Part shown: positions 23,693 through 32,353 of the stretch, piece by piece
Numbering within the stretch: the first letter of the stretch is position 1
How the letters are laid out: the number at the start of each line of letters is the position of its first letter
Source: Halorubrum alkaliphilum
GTDB lineage: Archaea; Halobacteriota; Halobacteria; Halobacteriales; Haloferacaceae
Assembly: GCF_017873815.1 (NCBI RefSeq)
Contig: NZ_JAGGKQ010000020.1
Location: 1-49,989 of the forward strand
Length of the DNA: 49,989 nucleotides
Reading direction: 5' to 3'
Notes under the pieces: generated by a model
Seen by the model: the letters and a program-made list of their open reading frames with translations, nothing else
Told to the model about the DNA's origin: nothing
Databases searched by the model: none
Made by a program: the position numbers and the translations under genes

Positions 23693-24888
23693 GATCTCAC
23701 CTCCGTCTCGGCCGCGAGCCGCTGGAGCCGCCGAACGCGGTCGTCGACCGCGGGATGGGTTCCGGTCGAGTCGGCCACTCCCGTCGAGCCAGCCCCTCCC
23801 GTCGAGCCAGTCCCACCCGTCGAGCCAGTCCCACCCGTCGAGCCAGTCCCACCCGTCGAGACGACCGATCCCGGCGTCCGGTCCCGCCACGCACGGATCC
23901 ACTCGCTCCGGTTCGTGCGGCCGTTTCGGTTCGTGTCGTCGCTCGCGGGGCGACCGGCGCTCCCGCCCGAGCCGTCCTCGGTTTCCGGTCCGCTCGGCTC
24001 GGTCACGATCGGTCCCGGCACCACGCACAGCGCCCGCGTCCGGGTCGTCCGGAGGTCCCGCTCCGGTGCCGGGGTCGCCTCCGAGAGCGTCACGAGCGCG
24101 GTCGCCAGCGCGAGCGGGTCGCCGGAGAGCCGGGCGCCGGCGGCGTCGGCGGCCAGCTCCCGGGCGTGTGAGAGCGTCCGGGTCGCCCGGTCGGCCCCCG
24201 TCGCGAACAGCCACAGGAGCGGCGAGACGAAGACGTACGTCAACAGCGCGAGCGGGAGCAGCCACTGGAGAACGATCCTCCCCTGCCCGGAGCGGGCCTC
24301 GGGGTCGTGGACCGCCCGCCTGACGAGTCGTGCGGCGTGATACCCACGGTCAGCGAACTCCAGAAACAGCGTCGTGAGCGTCATCAGCGTCACGTCACGG
24401 TTCGCGACGTGAGCCACCTCGTGGGCGAGCACCGCCTCCAGTTCCTCGTCGTCGAGCGTCTCGACGAGCCCGACCGTGACGACGATCGTCGCGTCGGTGA
24501 ACCGCCCGACGGTGTAACAGCTTGGCGTCGAGTCGTCGATCACGCGGACGCTCGGCGGCGGCACGTCGGCACCCATCGCCAGCCGTCGAACCGTCGCCGC
24601 TACCGGACCGTCATCGTGGTCGTCGCCGCCGGGACCCGACAGTACGCGTCGGTAGCCGTAGTGTGCCTGAGCGGCGAGGACGCCGAGGACGACGACCGCG
24701 ACCGCCGGAAGCGACACCGGAAGCCGGAGGAAGTCGAACCCGACGGTCCCCTGCCCGAGGAAGACGACGGTCCCGGCGACGACGCCCGGGACTAACACGC
24801 CGTACGCCCACACGAGGGTCACGACGAGGAGCGCGTTCAGGCCGACGAGCGCTACGAGCACCGCAGCGATACGCACGCGGAGGGACAT
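23689..24888 (-). CDS. M48 family (HtpX-like) membrane zinc metalloprotease
   Basis: A 399-residue protein that opens a five-gene operon. It has two N-terminal hydrophobic hairpins (about 8-50 and 60-78), the zinc motif AHEVAHVANRD (HExxH at 156-160) after LDDEELEAVL, further hydrophobic segments (about 200-230) and the third-ligand region SHARELAADAAGA (about 238-250). M48 proteases degrade or process membrane proteins. After the catalytic domain comes a low-complexity STGGTG repeat (DNA repeat 23781-23860) and a short conserved tail. I chose the ATG at 24888, which starts MSLRVRIA; an ATG 12 codons upstream is less likely. Confidence 0.87.
   Translation of the reverse strand: MSLRVRIAAVLVALVGLNALLVVTLVWAYGVLVPGVVAGTVVFLGQGTVGFDFLRLPVSLPAVAVVVLGVLAAQAHYGYRRVLSGPGGDDHDDGPVAATVRRLAMGADVPPPSVRVIDDSTPSCYTVGRFTDATIVVTVGLVETLDDEELEAVLAHEVAHVANRDVTLMTLTTLFLEFADRGYHAARLVRRAVHDPEARSGQGRIVLQWLLPLALLTYVFVSPLLWLFATGADRATRTLSHARELAADAAGARLSGDPLALATALVTLSEATPAPERDLRTTRTRALCVVPGPIVTEPSGPETEDGSGGSAGRPASDDTNRNGRTNRSEWIRAWRDRTPGSVVSTGGTGSTGGTGSTGGTGSTGGAGSTGVADSTGTHPAVDDRVRRLQRLAAETEVRS
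23781..23860. repeat. 18-bp tandem repeat inside the M48 gene
   Basis: Units beginning CCGTCGAGCC recur every 18 bases at 23781, 23799, 23817, 23835 and partially at 23853. They encode an in-frame Ser-Thr-Gly-Gly-Thr-Gly repeat just before the C-terminus of the protease. Copy number may vary between strains. Confidence 0.9.
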
Positions 24889-24998
24889 GGAGGGCGTCGT
24901 TCGGGATCCAGCGCCTCGCACCAAAAAACGTTCGGCGTCGATCCGTCCGTACCTTTATTTTCTACCAGTACCTGACCATAGATACACCGAAATCGACC

Positions 24999-25298
24999 AT
25001 GTCCAAAAGCACGTCTCCCCACGCGCCGACGCTCGCGAGCGAGGAACGCCGTCGGATCGTCGCCGGGCTCGTCGACGACGCCGTCTCGACTTTCGGCGAC
25101 CTCCGTCCCCGGGGTCGCGCCGACGAGATCGAGGCCGCGCTTCGGGAGACGCACCTCCCCGCGCTCGCCGAGGCGGGATACATCGAGTGGGGCCCCGAAA
25201 CCGGCGAGATAACCCCCGGTCCGAACTTCGCCGAGGCGGCCGACCACGTGGCGGACCTCCCGCTACCGGACGCCGAGCCCGAGTCCGCCGACGACTGA
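24999..25298 (+). CDS. Small winged-helix-like protein (DUF7344-like)
   Basis: A 99-residue acidic protein. The segment EERRRIVAGLVDD..., then EAALRETHLPALAEAGYIEWGPETGEIT, has the helix-helix-wing layout of haloarchaeal DUF7344 winged-helix proteins, in which the last helix is followed by 'HLPKLAEAGLVEYD'. It is probably DNA binding and possibly a regulator. The transcript may start about 20 bases before the ATG, judging from CTTTATTTT at 24953-24961. It diverges from the M48 operon across 110 bases and converges on tmcA. Confidence 0.65.
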   Translation: MSKSTSPHAPTLASEERRRIVAGLVDDAVSTFGDLRPRGRADEIEAALRETHLPALAEAGYIEWGPETGEITPGPNFAEAADHVADLPLPDAEPESADD

Positions 25299-25311
25299 TC
25301 CCCCGTCTCCG

Positions 25312-27720
25312 CTACTGCTCGGCGAACCGGTCACGCTCCGCGAGCGCGGCGTCAGTCCCGTAACAGTCGACTATCGGCCGGAACGCGTCGCCGAGCGCGC
25401 GCTTACAGGCCGTCGTCGAGACGTATCCCAGCTCCTCGGCGACCGACTCCCACGGGCGTCCCTGTAACACCTTCCGGACGAGCAAGCGCTCCGCTTGCGG
25501 GGCGAGGTCGGGAGTCGCCCGATCGACGGATACCCCTTCCTCGTCGTTTGGCCCCGTGTCGCCGACCATCGTCGCCAGCGCGAGGTCGCGGAACCCGCCG
25601 GGAGCCACCTCGTACGTGCCCGGTCCGAACGACGCCGCGACGACCGACCGCCACGCCGCGGCCGTGAGGTCGGTCGAAACGGACGCCGGACACGCCGCCA
25701 GCGCGCCGCGAACGACGTCGGCGTCGACGTCGCGGTGGGCGTCGGAGAGCGCGTCGCGCTCGCGGTCACGGAACGCGGCCGCGTGCCGGTCGAGCAGGTC
25801 GACTCCGGCGGGCTCCTCCGGTCGAAGCATGACCGCGGAGTGCTCGCCGGAGGCGTCGTTGCGCGTCGTCGAGAGGTGGACCGTACGGTAGCCCGCGCGC
25901 CGCCAGAAACGGAGGAGCCGCGGGGTCGCGCCGAACCCGACCGAGAAGTACTCGACCACGTCGGCAAACTCGTCGTGGACTTCCGCCAGCAGGCGTGAGC
26001 CAAGTCCGCGACCCCGAAGCGCGTGATGGGTCGCGATCCGGACGGTTCGGATCCCCCGCGGCTCCGCGGCGTGCTCGTCCCGGAGCTGGCTCGTGAGCAG
26101 GTCCGGCACCATGTTTCCGCGCACGCGCTGGCCCTCGTACATCGCCGACCGGGTCTCCGCCGGAAGCCCGCCCTCACGAGCGAGCAGCGCGACGGCGACG
26201 ACGCGGTCGCCAGTGACGAGCGCCCTCGCGGAGAGATTCGGCGCGTCGAGCAGTCGCGCGAGGTCGTTCGGCTCCGTCCGGTAGTGGGCCGCGACGAGCA
26301 GCCCGAAGGCCTCCCCGAGCAGCGTCTCGTCGGCGAGCAGCTCGTCGGGATCGAGCGTCCGATATCGAACGTCATCGACCGTCGTTCCTGCCACCGCCTC
26401 CGGAACGGCCGGCCGGGCGTCGAGCGCGAGCGTGCGCGCCGCCCACGACTCAACCGGATCGTCCGGCGCGTACCGGATCGGCTCGTCGAGCCGAACGTCC
26501 CGGACCGAGAACTCGCCGTTCAGGAGGTGGTCGCGGAACCGGACGGAAAACCCCCGGCCGGCCCCCTCGTAGCCGTGGACCGTCGTACAGAACGCGACCG
26601 CCGGCGCAGCGAGGAAGCCGTCGAGCAGTCGGACCGGGAGCGCCGCGGCCTCGTCGACGATGACCGCGTCGGGATCGTCGGGGAGGTCGGTCGCGACGGC
26701 CGGCGGCGCGAACCTGACGCGTCCGCTGCCGGGCACGTGGAGGAGGTGGGAGTCGTCGCTGGCGGCGTCGTCGCTGGCGGCGTCCGCGTCGTCGCTGGCG
26801 GCGTGATCGTGGTCCTCGTCTCCGGCGTCGACAGCATCGACCGTACCGAGGCACTCGCGGGCGCGGGCAAACACCTCGGCCGCGTTCCGGTACGTTGGAG
26901 CCGTGACGAGCACGTCGGCACCGTCAGCGGCGAGCGCGGCCGCCGCGAGTCCGGCGGCGCTGGACTTCCCCCGTCCACGATCCGATTCGAGGACCACGGC
27001 CGACCCCGGGGTCGCGAGCGATTCGAGGGCGTGGACCGCCCGGACCTGGTCCGCAGTGAGACACGCGCTGTAGACGGCCGGCGGAAACGTTGCCGTCGCG
27101 GGGCGGGACGGGGTCGTCGTCGGACGAGCGTTCCGCGATATCGGCTCCACGTGACCGTCGCGTTCGATCGTCGCCGTCGACGGTTCACCGTTCGTCTCGC
27201 TTCCTGTCCCGCTGGCCCCGTGCTCGGAGACCCCCTCGGCGGCCAGCGACGCAATCGCGACTCCGGGATGCGTCCGGAGGGTGTCGACGAGTCGACGGCG
27301 AAACCGACCCGTCACGTCTCCCAGCGTGAACGGAGGGACCGCGAGCGACTCGTCGAACCGGTCGCGTCGGTCGGGCCACTCGTCGAGCGACGGCGTCAGC
27401 AACACGAGGAGCCCGCCGCCGTCGACCGCGCCGACCGTCCGGCCGAGCGCGTTGGGGACGAATCGGTCATGACAGTCGAGAACGACGACCTCCCGCGTGC
27501 TTCCCAGAACGTCTCCGGAGCCGCGCGGCCCGACGCGATCGAACCGGAACCCCTCACCCGTGGAGACGATCGAGACCGACTCGTCGGCGGCGTCCACCGC
27601 TTCGATCACGTCGTGGGCAGCGTTGACGCCGCGGTCGCGGTCGCCGGCGAGCACGAGGAGCCGACGCTCGTTCGTCCGCTCGGCCTCGCGTTTCAGATCG
27701 GCCGCCAGCGCCCGTATCAT
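25312..27720 (-). CDS. tmcA: tRNA(Met) cytidine acetyltransferase TmcA
   Basis: An 802-residue protein. An N-terminal DUF1726 domain is followed by a helicase-like ATPase domain with Walker A ESDRGRGKSSAAGLAA (about 245-260) and Walker B VIVDEAAALP (about 355-364). A GNAT acetyltransferase domain follows, with IRTVRIATHHALRGRGLGSRLL, and then a C-terminal tRNA-binding domain. TmcA/Nat10-type enzymes use acetyl-CoA and ATP to make N4-acetylcytidine in tRNA and, in some archaea, in other RNAs. An acidic insert (ASDDADAASDDAASDD) within the ATPase domain is encoded by a 15-base repeat. I use the ATG at 27720; 34 further upstream codons overlap the promoter of the next gene. Confidence 0.93.
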   Translation of the reverse strand: MIRALAADLKREAERTNERRLLVLAGDRDRGVNAAHDVIEAVDAADESVSIVSTGEGFRFDRVGPRGSGDVLGSTREVVVLDCHDRFVPNALGRTVGAVDGGGLLVLLTPSLDEWPDRRDRFDESLAVPPFTLGDVTGRFRRRLVDTLRTHPGVAIASLAAEGVSEHGASGTGSETNGEPSTATIERDGHVEPISRNARPTTTPSRPATATFPPAVYSACLTADQVRAVHALESLATPGSAVVLESDRGRGKSSAAGLAAAALAADGADVLVTAPTYRNAAEVFARARECLGTVDAVDAGDEDHDHAASDDADAASDDAASDDSHLLHVPGSGRVRFAPPAVATDLPDDPDAVIVDEAAALPVRLLDGFLAAPAVAFCTTVHGYEGAGRGFSVRFRDHLLNGEFSVRDVRLDEPIRYAPDDPVESWAARTLALDARPAVPEAVAGTTVDDVRYRTLDPDELLADETLLGEAFGLLVAAHYRTEPNDLARLLDAPNLSARALVTGDRVVAVALLAREGGLPAETRSAMYEGQRVRGNMVPDLLTSQLRDEHAAEPRGIRTVRIATHHALRGRGLGSRLLAEVHDEFADVVEYFSVGFGATPRLLRFWRRAGYRTVHLSTTRNDASGEHSAVMLRPEEPAGVDLLDRHAAAFRDRERDALSDAHRDVDADVVRGALAACPASVSTDLTAAAWRSVVAASFGPGTYEVAPGGFRDLALATMVGDTGPNDEEGVSVDRATPDLAPQAERLLVRKVLQGRPWESVAEELGYVSTTACKRALGDAFRPIVDCYGTDAALAERDRFAEQ
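26752..26802. repeat. 15-bp repeat encoding an acidic insert in TmcA
   Basis: GTCGTCGCTGGCGGC occurs at 26752-26766, 26767-26781 and, after six bases, 26788-26802. It encodes AASDD repeats in a loop between the Walker A and Walker B motifs. Confidence 0.85.
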
Positions 27721-27802
27721 CGGTCGCACTTCCGTGGCACGCCGGATGTGTCTTGTCCTCCGAGCCGGGAGTCTTACGACGCCGGGGCCCGTCGTCGCCG
27801 AT

Positions 27803-28252
27803 ATGCCCACGGTCACGCTCATCGGTTCCCGACTCGCGGACGCGGGACGGGAGTTCGTCTATCAGGGGGAATCGCCGGACTGTGAGGGCTGCCCGTATCG
27901 GAGCCAGTGTCTCAACCTCTCGGTTGGAACCCGGTACCGCGTCACCGGGATACGGGAGAACGCCCAGACGCTCGACTGTGCGGTCCACGACTCCGGGGTC
28001 CGGGCGGTCGAGGTCGAGCCCGCACCGGTCCCCGCGAACGTCCCCTCGAAGGGCGCGTACGCGGGGAGCATGGCGTCGCTCGCCGGCCCGTGTCCGCACA
28101 CCGAGTGTCCGAGCCACGGCTACTGCGTTCCCGACGGCGCGTCCTTCGACGAGGAACGCCGGATCGATCAGGTCCTCGGTGAGCCCCCGCACGACCACTG
28201 TGCGCTCGACCGCGACCTGACGCTCGTGGAGTTCAAAGCCGAAGAGGAGTGA
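27803..28252 (+). CDS. UPF0179 family protein
   Basis: A 149-residue protein with two cysteine clusters: CEGCPYRSQC (about 25-34) in the N-terminal half and CPHTECPSHGYC (about 97-108). The arrangement is typical of archaeal UPF0179 proteins and suggests a bound metal or Fe-S centre; the function is unknown. The frame runs further upstream, but the family begins MPTVTLIG and a TATA-like GTCTTACGA (27770-27778) lies about 25-33 bases before this ATG. It is divergent from tmcA. Confidence 0.87.
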   Translation: MPTVTLIGSRLADAGREFVYQGESPDCEGCPYRSQCLNLSVGTRYRVTGIRENAQTLDCAVHDSGVRAVEVEPAPVPANVPSKGAYAGSMASLAGPCPHTECPSHGYCVPDGASFDEERRIDQVLGEPPHDHCALDRDLTLVEFKAEEE

Positions 28253-28307
28253 CGGCGCGTTCGATCTCCCGAGTACGGCACGGCGGCCGGGGCGTCCTCG
28301 CCCGACC

Positions 28308-29669
28308 TCAGGCCGGCGTCGCCGCCGCGTCGAGCGCCTCGCGGGCCTTTTCGCCTTCGGTGCCGACGACGAACGAGCGCTCGTCGGCGTACTCGGCGAC
28401 CGTCTCCAGCGCCTCGCGCGTCCCGATCTGGCGGAGTGCCCAGCCGGCGGCGGCGCGGACGTCGTCGGAGTCGTCCTCGGCGAGAGTATCGGCGAGGGGA
28501 TCGACCGCGCGAGCGTCCCCGATCAGCCCGAGCGCGCGAGCGGCGTGAACGCGGACGTGGTCGTTCTCCATCGCCAGCTTCTCCGCGAGCGGGCCGACCG
28601 CCTCGCCGGCTCCGATCTCGCCGAGCGCCTTGAACGTCGTCTTCTGGAGCTGCGGATTGGAGTCCTCGTCGACGTACTCGACGAGCGTTTCGACGGCCTC
28701 CTCGGCCGCCATCTTGCCGAGTATCCGGATCGCAAACCGATCCCGCTTGCCCGCTCGGCCGAGCATCTCCTCGACCGACTCCTCGGTCTTCCCGCGTTTG
28801 CCCATGCGTTCGAGCGCCTCCAAGCAGTGCCGCTCCATGAAATCCGACTGGAGCGAGTCGAGGGCGAGAAGCACCATGTCGACGTTGCCGCGCGACTCGT
28901 GTTCCTTCAGCGCCGCCCACTCGACGGGGAAGTCCTTGTAGTGACCGAGCACGTCGTAGTAGCCCTGTGCGCGGAGCTGTTCGTGCGTCTCCAGGTCGTC
29001 CCACTCCTCGGCGGCCTCCAGCGCGTCCGCGAGCGCGTCAGTGGCGTCGATCAACTCGGCGATCACCTCCGCGTCGTCGTCGGCGTCGAGACCGGCGTCA
29101 GCCACCGCGTCGGCGACGGCGTCGAGCGCGTCCGTCAGCGGCTCGATCTCGTCGCCGTCACCCTCATCGTCGATCTCGACCGCAACGTCGGCATCGACCG
29201 CGACGGTCGCGTCGTCGACGAAGACCTCGACCGCGTCGGCCGCATCCTCGCGTCCCGCGGCGGTCCACTCGGTGTCGGTCAGGGTGCCGGCGGCCGACTC
29301 GATCGCGTCGACGACGTCGGACGCGTAGGGACCGCGGGCGTCCGCGACATCCTCACGGAGCGTCTCGATCCGGGCTTCGAGGTCGTCACGTGGGTCGTCG
29401 GCGTCCTCGTCGTCCTCGTCCGGTTCGGGGAGATCCGCGTCCGCGAGGCCGTCCTCGGCGTCGTCCAGTAGCGCCTCGACGTCGTCGAGATCGGCCTCGG
29501 TCTCGGCGTCTTCGAGCGCCGCTTCGATCTCGTCGAGATACTCGGTCAGGGATTCCTCGGTCGCCTCGTCCGGGAGGGTCGGGGCGGTCGCCGCGGACTC
29601 GCCGTCGGCCTCCGGGTCGTCGGCGTCGGCCCCCTCGGAGGCGTCCGCCGGGTCGTCGCCGTTGCTCAT
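28308..29669 (-). CDS. HEAT-repeat protein with acidic coiled N-terminus
   Basis: A 453-residue protein. The first 230 residues are extremely acidic and rich in Ala, Asp and Glu (helical, coiled-coil-like); the second half holds at least five HEAT/PBS-lyase-like repeats (for example NPQLQKTTFKALGEIGAGEAVGPLAEKLA and VRVHAARALGLIGDARAVDPLADTLA). Such proteins act as protein-interaction scaffolds; partners are unknown. I start at MSNGDDP (29669), since CTTAATGG lies about 28 bases before it and suggests a leaderless transcript. It converges with the UPF0179 gene. Confidence 0.82.
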   Translation of the reverse strand: MSNGDDPADASEGADADDPEADGESAATAPTLPDEATEESLTEYLDEIEAALEDAETEADLDDVEALLDDAEDGLADADLPEPDEDDEDADDPRDDLEARIETLREDVADARGPYASDVVDAIESAAGTLTDTEWTAAGREDAADAVEVFVDDATVAVDADVAVEIDDEGDGDEIEPLTDALDAVADAVADAGLDADDDAEVIAELIDATDALADALEAAEEWDDLETHEQLRAQGYYDVLGHYKDFPVEWAALKEHESRGNVDMVLLALDSLQSDFMERHCLEALERMGKRGKTEESVEEMLGRAGKRDRFAIRILGKMAAEEAVETLVEYVDEDSNPQLQKTTFKALGEIGAGEAVGPLAEKLAMENDHVRVHAARALGLIGDARAVDPLADTLAEDDSDDVRAAAGWALRQIGTREALETVAEYADERSFVVGTEGEKAREALDAAATPA

Positions 29670-29768
29670 ACACCCGAGACTGGGCGCGTAGTCCATTAAG
29701 ACGTTTCCCTTCGTTGGCGCTAGCAGTCGCCATCCACCGGTTCGACGGCATCGTTCCGGTCGGTCGAC

Positions 29769-29984
29769 TCAGATCGTGCCCCAGTGCTCCTGTATCCGGG
29801 CGTACACGGCAAGTATCCCGTCCTCGACGACCCACTCGTCCGCCTCCTCGCGGGTGAGCCCGAAGACGGCGGCGGCCTCCCCGACGAGCCACTCTCGGTC
29901 GATCTCGGCCGGATCGACGTCGAGGTCGTCGGCGCTCGCCGGGTCGGAGAACAGGCCGTCCGTGGACGGCGGATCGACGGTCAC
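29769..29984 (-). CDS. Small acidic haloarchaeal protein of unknown function
   Basis: A 71-residue protein from a GTG at 29984: VTVDPPSTDGLFSDPASADD, then DREWLVGEAAAVFGLTREEADEWVVEDGILAVYARIQEHW. The C-terminal half looks like a compact helical domain with a helix-turn-helix-like shape. The GTG start gives an acidic protein with codon use like its neighbours, while the further upstream frame is Arg- and Ser-rich. I do not recognise the family. It diverges from the nitrilase-family gene. Confidence 0.55.
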   Translation of the reverse strand: MTVDPPSTDGLFSDPASADDLDVDPAEIDREWLVGEAAAVFGLTREEADEWVVEDGILAVYARIQEHWGTI

Positions 29985-30072
29985 GGCGTCACCTTGGACA
30001 TACGTCGGTGAAGGGGAGCGATCCGGTTGAATCCGCCGGTGCGTTTTCGGGTCGCCGCGACGACCGGGACGT

Positions 30073-30879
30073 ATGGCCGACTCCCACCCGACCGTCGCTG
30101 CCGTCCAGATGGCGATCGACGACCTCGCGGTCGAGCGCAACGTCGACCGGCTTCGGGAGCGCGTGGTCGGCCTCCCGGACCGTGTCGACGTCGCGGTGTG
30201 TCCGGAACACGCGTTGACGGGATTCCTCGACGACGACCGTCTCGGGGACATCGCGCTCCCGCGATCCGACGCGCTCGACCGGCTGGCGGCGATCGCGAGC
30301 GAGGCGAACGCCGACCTCGTCGCCGGGTACGTCGAGGACGGCGGCGACGGGGGCCTGTACAACGCGACCGCGTACGTACCGTCGAACGCGGACGATACCG
30401 CCGTCTACCGCAAGCAGCACCTCTGGGGCGGTGAGCGGGAGCGGTTGACGCCGGGAAACGAGCGGGTCGTGGTCGAGACGCCCGCGGGACCGGCCGGACT
30501 GTTGACCTGCTACGACCTGAACTTCGTCGCGGAGAGCGCGTGGTTCACGGAGCGCGCGGTTGACGCACTGTTCGTCCCCGGCGCGTGGCCCGCGGCACAC
30601 GCGGCGAACTGGCGGCTCCTTCTCCGGGCGCGAGCGCTCGACGGGGTGCGGTGGGTGGTCGGTGCGGGGCGGACGGGACGTTCGGGAGACGAAGCTGATC
30701 CGGGCCGCGACGGCGGGGAGACCGAGTACGCCGGTACCTCCCTCGTCGTCCGTCCCGACGGCCGGGTCGCCGCCGCGCTCGGCCACGAGGAGCGTGATCT
30801 GGTCGCCACGCTCGATCGATCGCTGCTCGAACGCCAGCGTGAACTCGTCGGATCGGTGTCCACGGATACGAAATTCTGA
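30073..30879 (+). CDS. Carbon-nitrogen hydrolase (nitrilase superfamily)
   Basis: A 268-residue protein with the Glu-Lys-Cys triad of the nitrilase superfamily: Glu45 in CPEHALTG, Lys114 in YRKQHLW and Cys146 in LTCYDLNF. It should hydrolyse an amide such as an omega-amide or N-carbamoyl compound; the substrate is unclear. The length is normal for single-domain amidases. It ends 79 bases before dpsA on the same strand. The start ATG at 30073 fits the family's N-terminal strand (VAAVQMAI). Confidence 0.86.
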   Translation: MADSHPTVAAVQMAIDDLAVERNVDRLRERVVGLPDRVDVAVCPEHALTGFLDDDRLGDIALPRSDALDRLAAIASEANADLVAGYVEDGGDGGLYNATAYVPSNADDTAVYRKQHLWGGERERLTPGNERVVVETPAGPAGLLTCYDLNFVAESAWFTERAVDALFVPGAWPAAHAANWRLLLRARALDGVRWVVGAGRTGRSGDEADPGRDGGETEYAGTSLVVRPDGRVAAALGHEERDLVATLDRSLLERQRELVGSVSTDTKF

Positions 30880-30882
30880 AAT

Positions 30883-30933
30883 ATATCTTTCCGATATTGA
30901 AACTCTCGTTTTGTTAGTGGAAGCAGTTAAGTG
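30883..30933 (+). promoter_or_regulatory. dpsA promoter region with inverted repeat
   Basis: AGTTAAGTG (about 30925-30933) is a TATA-like element 26-34 bases before the dpsA ATG. Upstream is ATATC-TTTCC-GATAT (30883-30897), a 5-bp inverted repeat that could be a regulator site. In other haloarchaea dpsA is controlled by iron- and oxidant-responsive regulators; linking this repeat to one is a guess. Confidence 0.4.
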
Positions 30934-30958
30934 GGTGGCGAGTCTATATTGGATCGTT

Positions 30959-31507
30959 ATGAGCACGCAAAAGCAGGCCCGTCAGCGGTACGGCGACGTC
31001 CACGAGAGCGAGGCGCTCCGGATCCCCGAGGACAAAGCCGAACAGCTCGTCGACGCCCTCAACACCGACCTCGCGGCGACGTACGTGCTGTATCACCAGG
31101 TGAAAAAGCACCACTGGCTCGTCGAGGGCGCGGAGTTCCTCGGCATTCACGAGTATCTCGGCGAGGTCGCCGGCGACCTCGAAGAGGGTGCCGACAAGCT
31201 GGCGGAGCGCGCGCAAGCACTCGGCGGCGTCCCCCTGTCGGGCGGCGCGAACTACGAGGAGCACGCTCCCGTGAGCCCGGAAGACGCCGACGCCTACGAC
31301 ATCCGGACCTCCCTGGAACACGACCTCGAGATGTTCGGCGACATCACGGAGATGCTTCGTGAGCACATCCAGCTCGCCAACAACCTCGGTGACTACGCTA
31401 CCGAGGAGCTACTCCGGGATATCCTCGAAGATGTCGAGGAACACGGCCACCACCTCGAGCACTACCTGGAGGACGACACCCTCGTCACCCAGGAAACGCT
31501 CGCGTAG
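30959..31507 (+). CDS. dpsA: DNA-protecting ferritin DpsA
   Basis: A 182-residue Dps-like ferritin, the length of the well-studied haloarchaeal DpsA. The ferroxidase-type residues are in VKKHHWLVEGAEFLGIHEYLGEVAGDLEEGADKLAERA (His52, His64 and following Asp and Glu). A four-helix bundle ends in EHGHHLEHYLEDD. DpsA forms dodecamers that oxidise and store iron and so limit Fenton chemistry in the cytoplasm. The transcript is probably leaderless. A T-rich run (31562-31567) about 55 bases after the stop may terminate it. Confidence 0.94.
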   Translation: MSTQKQARQRYGDVHESEALRIPEDKAEQLVDALNTDLAATYVLYHQVKKHHWLVEGAEFLGIHEYLGEVAGDLEEGADKLAERAQALGGVPLSGGANYEEHAPVSPEDADAYDIRTSLEHDLEMFGDITEMLREHIQLANNLGDYATEELLRDILEDVEEHGHHLEHYLEDDTLVTQETLA

Positions 31508-31556
31508 TTCGGTGACCGAGGGGTCCACCCCACGGGTCCGGTAGCCGGTCCGACGA

Positions 31557-31567
31557 TCTCGATTTTT
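31557..31567 (+). terminator. Possible T-rich terminator after dpsA
   Basis: CTCGATTTTTC, with five consecutive T residues 54-60 bases after the dpsA stop, is the type of short U-run used for archaeal termination. It is weak evidence on its own. Confidence 0.3.
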
Positions 31568-31616
31568 CGAACGCTACCGTCGCCAGCGACCGCGTCGGTC
31601 CGCCGTTCTCCCCGTC

Positions 31617-32294
31617 TCAAGCACCGTCAGTCGCTCGACCGGAAGCGGTTCCCGTCCCGTCACGGTCGGCCACCCGTTCGACGAACAGCCGCGCCAACAG
31701 CGCGGTCCAGAGCGCACATGCGCCGTATCCGACGACGACGCCGACGTGGGAGACGATCGCCACGGGCGCGAGAAGGAGGAGCGGCAGGGCGAAGGGAACG
31801 ACGGCAACGGAGAGGACCGTGGCAAGCGACTCGGGACCGAGGCCGGCAACGCTCACGACCGCCCAAGCGCCGATGACGCCGATGAACGCGAGGTAGACGC
31901 GAACCGTCCGGGCGTCCGACAGCAACACACGCCAGAGCAGCGAGTCGTCCGGATGGGCGGTCACCCCCCGATCCTCGTCCAACGGCTCGACGACGACGCG
32001 ATGGAGGAGCAGTCCGCACGCGAGCCCGACGGCCAGCGAGACGCCGAGCGCCGCAAGCCCTCCGAGCGCGTACGCGGTCGGCGTCGGGTCCACGGGCGGG
32101 TACAGCGTCCCGCTCGAAAGGTTCCGACCGAGATAGTGGACGGCCGTGAAGAGCACGGCGAAGAAGGGAACGAGACTGGTTCGGAGGACGGCGCGGAGCC
32201 GTCCCCGATCGGTAGCCGGCGGACCGGGATCGGTCGTGTCGGCGGGTTCGGCGGGCTCGGTGGCACTGCCGGCGGAGCTGTCGGCGGAGGGCAT
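31617..32294 (-). CDS. Membrane protein of unknown function, five helices
   Basis: A 225-residue protein with a polar, acidic N-terminus (about 1-35) and hydrophobic segments at about 38-55, 75-100, 130-150, 155-178 and 182-205. There is no catalytic motif and I do not recognise the family. The last 20 residues are polar. It sits 59 bases downstream of pcm on the same strand, so the two may share a transcript. Confidence 0.7.
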   Translation of the reverse strand: MPSADSSAGSATEPAEPADTTDPGPPATDRGRLRAVLRTSLVPFFAVLFTAVHYLGRNLSSGTLYPPVDPTPTAYALGGLAALGVSLAVGLACGLLLHRVVVEPLDEDRGVTAHPDDSLLWRVLLSDARTVRVYLAFIGVIGAWAVVSVAGLGPESLATVLSVAVVPFALPLLLLAPVAIVSHVGVVVGYGACALWTALLARLFVERVADRDGTGTASGRATDGA

Positions 32295-32353
32295 CGCTCA
32301 CTCAACTCGACGCGTTCGGAATAACCGTTTCGGCGATCCCGGGGTCGGCCGGG

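Noticed and set aside
23693-24265. Extension of the DUF4129 frame across the M48 gene
   Set aside because: The M48 frame carries HExxH and other conserved motifs, and the four-base overlap start at 23692 matches the rest of the operon.
26023-27885. Long plus-strand frame (620 codons) antisense to tmcA
   Set aside because: Length comes from GC-rich codon bias; tmcA has complete ATPase and GNAT motifs on the opposite strand.
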